Shown: one piece after another, positions 60,977-64,000 of the stretch
Position numbering within the stretch: the first letter of the stretch is position 1
Layout: each line of letters opens with the position of its first letter
NCBI RefSeq assembly: GCF_000151665.1
Contig: NW_013171816.1
Span: 315,001-379,000, forward strand
Source: Blastocystis hominis
Taxonomy: Eukaryota > Sar > Bigyra > Opalinata > Blastocystidae
Length of the DNA stretch: 64,000 bases
Direction of reading: 5' to 3'
Made by a program: the position numbers and the translations under genes
The notes under the pieces: model-generated
What the model was told of the DNA's origin: nothing
Databases searched by the model: none
What the model saw: the letters and a program-made list of their open reading frames with translations, nothing else

Positions 60977-61428
60977 ATGCTCGCTATTCGAAGAGGCTAT
61001 CGCATCGTTTCTCCTCGTACTCTCTCTCTTCTTTGTGTGATTTGCTAGTGCGGAGATTCTTTGCTGAAATACCCGCTGTAAATATTGTAGAAGAGGGAGC
61101 AAGCGCAGCTGCACCGGCCGCAGAGAAAGCTGTTGTGTCGACTGCAAAAGCGGCCGACTCCTCTATGAAAATGGTAGTTGAACAACCCAAGATGCAGTCC
61201 ATGGCTCCGAAGGTGGCAAAGGAGCAACCCAAGAAAAAACGCTCGACGGTGAGACCTTTCCTTTATGGATGTGCCTTTGCAATGGTTGCTGGTTATTTCT
61301 TTGTGTACCAACAGATTTGGAATAGTGCACACCAAATGGAGCAGGCTCTTGCCGATATCCGTGTGGACACCTATGAGAGACTGGACCGCATGAGCGAGCG
61401 TGTGTCAGAGCTGGAATCAAAGATATAA
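60977..61428 (+). CDS. Probable organelle-targeted single-pass membrane protein, unknown
   Basis: Start 60977 (MLAIRRGYRIVSPLRRFFAE after removal of a 32-nt intron, 61017-61048). The N-terminus is an Arg-rich, acid-free amphipathic presequence of mitochondrial type. An Ala/Lys/Pro-rich stretch follows (ASAAAPAAEKAVVSTAKAAD), then one membrane helix (FLYGCAFAMVAGYFFVYQQI) and a C-terminal coiled coil (RLDRMSERVSELESKI). No family recognised. Localisation to the mitochondrion-related organelle inner membrane is inferred from the presequence. Confidence 0.6.
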
Positions 61429-61645
61429 AACGTAAGTCCTTGTATTTTCCATTCTTTGTTTCATTTTCTCTTTCAATCGATACGGAATGCAACACCAATT
61501 CAAAAAACTCCTGTTTCCAAACAAATACACGCAAGATCATGTACATTACATAAACTCTCCCCAATCCGATTAAAACAAGAATGAAATGACAATAATAGCA
61601 AACTAAATAAACAAGCAATGACGGATTCCACTCTTCGAAGCCGCG

Positions 61646-62263
61646 TTACTTCGGAGCACCAAAGGCTTCCGGAAGTCTCTCAATGGTGTAGCGATGATTC
61701 ACAATGAACATGATCGGAACACCCGGAATCTTCCGAATCCGACGCTTCAAGTCTTTATCGCAGGTGGCAACGATGTAACAACGATTCTACCCTTTACAGC
61801 AACCCATCACGCCTACAGTTCGAACACGCTCAACAATACAGTCATCAGCATAGGTTCCCTTGTGAGAGCAGGTGAGTCGCTGGAAGCGAGGGTCTTTCGC
61901 CAGACGGAGAGCAACATGATAGCGAGAGCCCAGCTTCTCCAACTCAGCCATGACGCAATCCGTGATATAAGGAATGCACTTTGCAAGCAAGCAATCCATT
62001 AGATTCTTCATAATGTCCAGCTTGTTCTGAATCGAGAAGTTGATAAAGTTCGTATCGATCAAAACTCGGAATGGAGGACCGAGCGCGGTATTGTATTTAA
62101 AGAACAGACTGGACGGCACCTGCTCAACGTGACGTACCAACGCCTCTTTTTTCTGCTTTTCCTTCTCTTCCTCCTTTTTCTGGTTTGCAACGATGCGAGT
62201 GTCCTTGGTTGACAATATCTTCGCCTTTACCGCATAGCGACGCGTCTTTGTCTTTTTCGTCAT
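61646..62263 (-). CDS. FCF1: FCF1/Utp24 PIN-domain rRNA-processing nuclease
   Basis: Start 62263 ([20 protein letters not shown]). PIN domain with catalytic acids in [13 protein letters not shown] (D), [10 protein letters not shown] (E) and [14 protein letters not shown] (D), then a 30-nt intron (61787-61816), [20 protein letters not shown] and [26 protein letters not shown]. The sequence is close to eukaryotic FCF1 along its length, 195 residues. It cleaves pre-rRNA at A1/A2 in the SSU processome. Stop TAA 61646-61648; divergent from CCT6, 75 bp apart. Confidence 0.95.
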
Positions 62264-62338
62264 GGTTTATTTTTTGAGTTGACTCGAATCGATTATTCCC
62301 GCGATTTCTGTTGAAAATACTATAGAAAAGTCGTTACT

Positions 62339-64000
62339 ATGTCGAGTCTTAACCTGCTAAATCCAAAGGCAGAGTACATAAAAAAGCAGCAGGCAATGGC
62401 CGTTCAGATCACTGCTGCTTCTGGAATGCAGGAAGTTCTCAAAACAAACTTGGGTGCGCTCTATTGAGACTCTGTATAATTATTCTAGGACCGAAAGGTA
62501 CCATGAAAATGCTCGTGGGGAGTTCTGGGCAAATCAAGTTGACAAAAGACGGAAACGTGTTGCTCCATGAAATGCAAATTCAGCATCCTACCGCTTCGCT
62601 GATTGCTAGAACGGCGACTGCTCAGGACGATATTACTGTTCATTTTGAAAGGAATCGCCTTATTTTTCTAGGGAGACGGCACAACATCGACGGTTCTGTT
62701 CATTGGTGAACTCATGAAGGTGGCAGCTCGCTATGTGAACGAAGTAGGTGCAGCGTTGCTCCTTCTCAATGCAGGGCGTGCATCCGCGTCTGTTGACCGA
62801 TGGATTTGAAATTGCCAAGACGGAATGTCTCCGATTCCTCGACACGTTCGCTGTACTTTTCTATTGTCTTTCTTTCGATCCCAGGAGCCTATCGAAGACA
62901 TCGAGAACGACCACGAGCTTCTCTACAGCGTGGCCCGCACCTCCCTGCGCACCAAGCTCGAAGAAACCGTACCTCTCTCATCATTCCCTGCATAACGTCC
63001 AGCTTGCGGACCACCTCACCGAAATGGTCACCGACGCGGTGCTCACCGTGAAGCGTCCTGGCAAACCGCTGGACATCCTGATGATCGAGCAAATGGAGAT
63101 GATCACGAAGGACGCTCTGGACAGTCGCCTGGTGAAAGGCCTGGTGCTGGACCACGGCGCCCGGCACCCGGACATGCCGAAATCGTTGAAGAACTGCTAC
63201 GTCCTGATCCTGAACGTGTCTCTGGAGTACGAGAAAAGCGAGACGAACGCGTCGTTCGTGTACAGCACCGCGCAGGAGCGCGACGAGCTCGTGGCCGCCG
63301 AGCGCAAGTTCACCGACGACAAGGTGCGCAAGATCATCGACTTCAAGAACACGCTCTGCCCGCCGGACGGCGACCGCAGCTTCGTCGTGATCAACCAGAA
63401 AGGCATCGATCCGCTCTCCCTCGACATGCTCGCCAAGGCCAGTTTTCCCCTTTTTTTTTGGAGTTCCGCGTAGACATCCTCGCGCTGCGACGCGCCAAGC
63501 GACGCAACATGGAGCGTCTCTCCCTCGCCTGCGGCGGCATCCCCATGAACAGCGTCGACGACCTCTCCCCCGCGGTTCTGGGCTTCGCGGGGCACGTGTA
63601 CGAGCAGACGGTCGGCGAGGACAAGTTCTGCTTCGTCGAGGACGTCCGCAACCCCTTCTCCTGCACGCTGCTGCTCCAGGGACCCAACCAGCAGGTCGTG
63701 GCGCAGCTGAAGGACGCGGCGCGCGACGGAATCCGCGCGGTGAAGGTCGTGGAGGGCGGAAATGGTGAGGCGTAGAACGCGCTGGAGGACGGCCGGCTGG
63801 TGCCCGGAGCGGGCGCGTTCGAGCTGGCGGCGTACGAGGATTTGATGAAGATGGCGGGAACGGTGGAGGGAAAGGCGAAGCTGGGCGTGCGCGCGTTCGC
63901 AGAGGCGCTGCTGGTGATCCCGAAGACGTTGGCAGAGAATAGCGGATTTGATGTGATGGTGGGGAAGGAGAGGCGGTGTGATGTGTAGGATACGATTCTG
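62339..64000 (+). CDS. CCT6: Chaperonin CCT subunit zeta, 3'-partial
   Basis: Start 62339 ([20 protein letters not shown]). Group II chaperonin motifs: [76 protein letters not shown] and [20 protein letters not shown], then [12 protein letters not shown]. The zeta call rests on NPKAE start and [16 protein letters not shown]-type apical sequence. Introns: 62454-62488, about 62650-62686, about 62743-62772, about 62850-62882, about 62969-63002, 63444-63473, 63744-63773 and 63960-63989 (the last three 30 nt). Reading leaves the window in frame at DTIL. It folds actin and tubulin in the cytosol. Confidence 0.93.

Overview
The window is nuclear DNA of a eukaryotic microbe, most likely the gut stramenopile Blastocystis or a close relative. 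Two lines of sequence evidence support this. First, almost every host gene is cut by GT-AG introns of 28-37 nt, very often exactly 30 nt. Second, gene 3' ends carry TGTTTGTT, and in at least two genes (PPP4R3-like, COG2-like) no genomic stop precedes it: the stop codon appears only if a T five bases upstream receives the poly(A) tail (T+AA). Both traits are established for Blastocystis. The species call is inference, because no rRNA or barcode gene is present.

Layout. 1-9.3 kb (+ strand, gene-dense, GC-richer): an amino-acid/auxin permease (5' end cut by the window), a RABL6-like GTPase, a Qa-SNARE syntaxin and a PP4 regulatory subunit 3. 9.3-15.8 kb: AT-rich, repeat-laden DNA with one MORN/proline-rich/leucine-rich-repeat gene. 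15.8-18.5 kb: a GC-rich, microsatellite-riddled probable extracellular protein gene with a fibronectin-III domain. 19.9-37.3 kb: an integrated Polinton/Maverick-like DNA virus. 37.3-42.7 kb: AT-rich DNA with a second MORN/LRR paralogue and a near-identical copy of a 0.2-kb block seen at 15.5 kb, so the virus sits between two directly repeated host segments. 42.7-64 kb: gene-dense again, with NAA25 (NatB), TRM3/TARBP1 (interrupted by a 182-N gap), an HSD17B7/Erg27-like reductase, tRNA-Cys(GCA), a C2H2 zinc-finger protein, COG2, ribosomal protein eL6, a SNAPC4-like Myb protein, a probable organelle-targeted membrane protein, FCF1 and CCT6 (3' end cut by the window).

The viral element has a DDE (rve) integrase, double-jelly-roll major capsid candidate, FtsK/HerA-type packaging ATPase, adenain-type cysteine protease with H60-D76-C108, a pVI-like minor virion protein with GG-A motifs, a 778-residue coiled-coil protein, a spike/fibre protein, a repeated 'GYY/ILGLEG' domain in three neighbouring proteins, and a KilA-N protein with an expanded repeat. 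Only a scrap of the protein-primed DNA polymerase survives at the rearranged left end, and the ATPase, one capsid-type gene and the largest spike-type gene each carry a frame break. The copy therefore looks defective.

Three features of the element deserve attention. Its genes are separated, and sometimes invaded, by paired triloop hairpins whose arms differ in sequence but keep the same fold. Virion genes start at TAAATG, while other genes start at an AAATAG(A)NATG context. Its right end carries three copies of a short repeat, one inverted copy of which marks the left end. In the host genes, two families of roughly 30-nt introns share internal words (CCGCGG; GTTTCC/GGAAAC) across unrelated genes.
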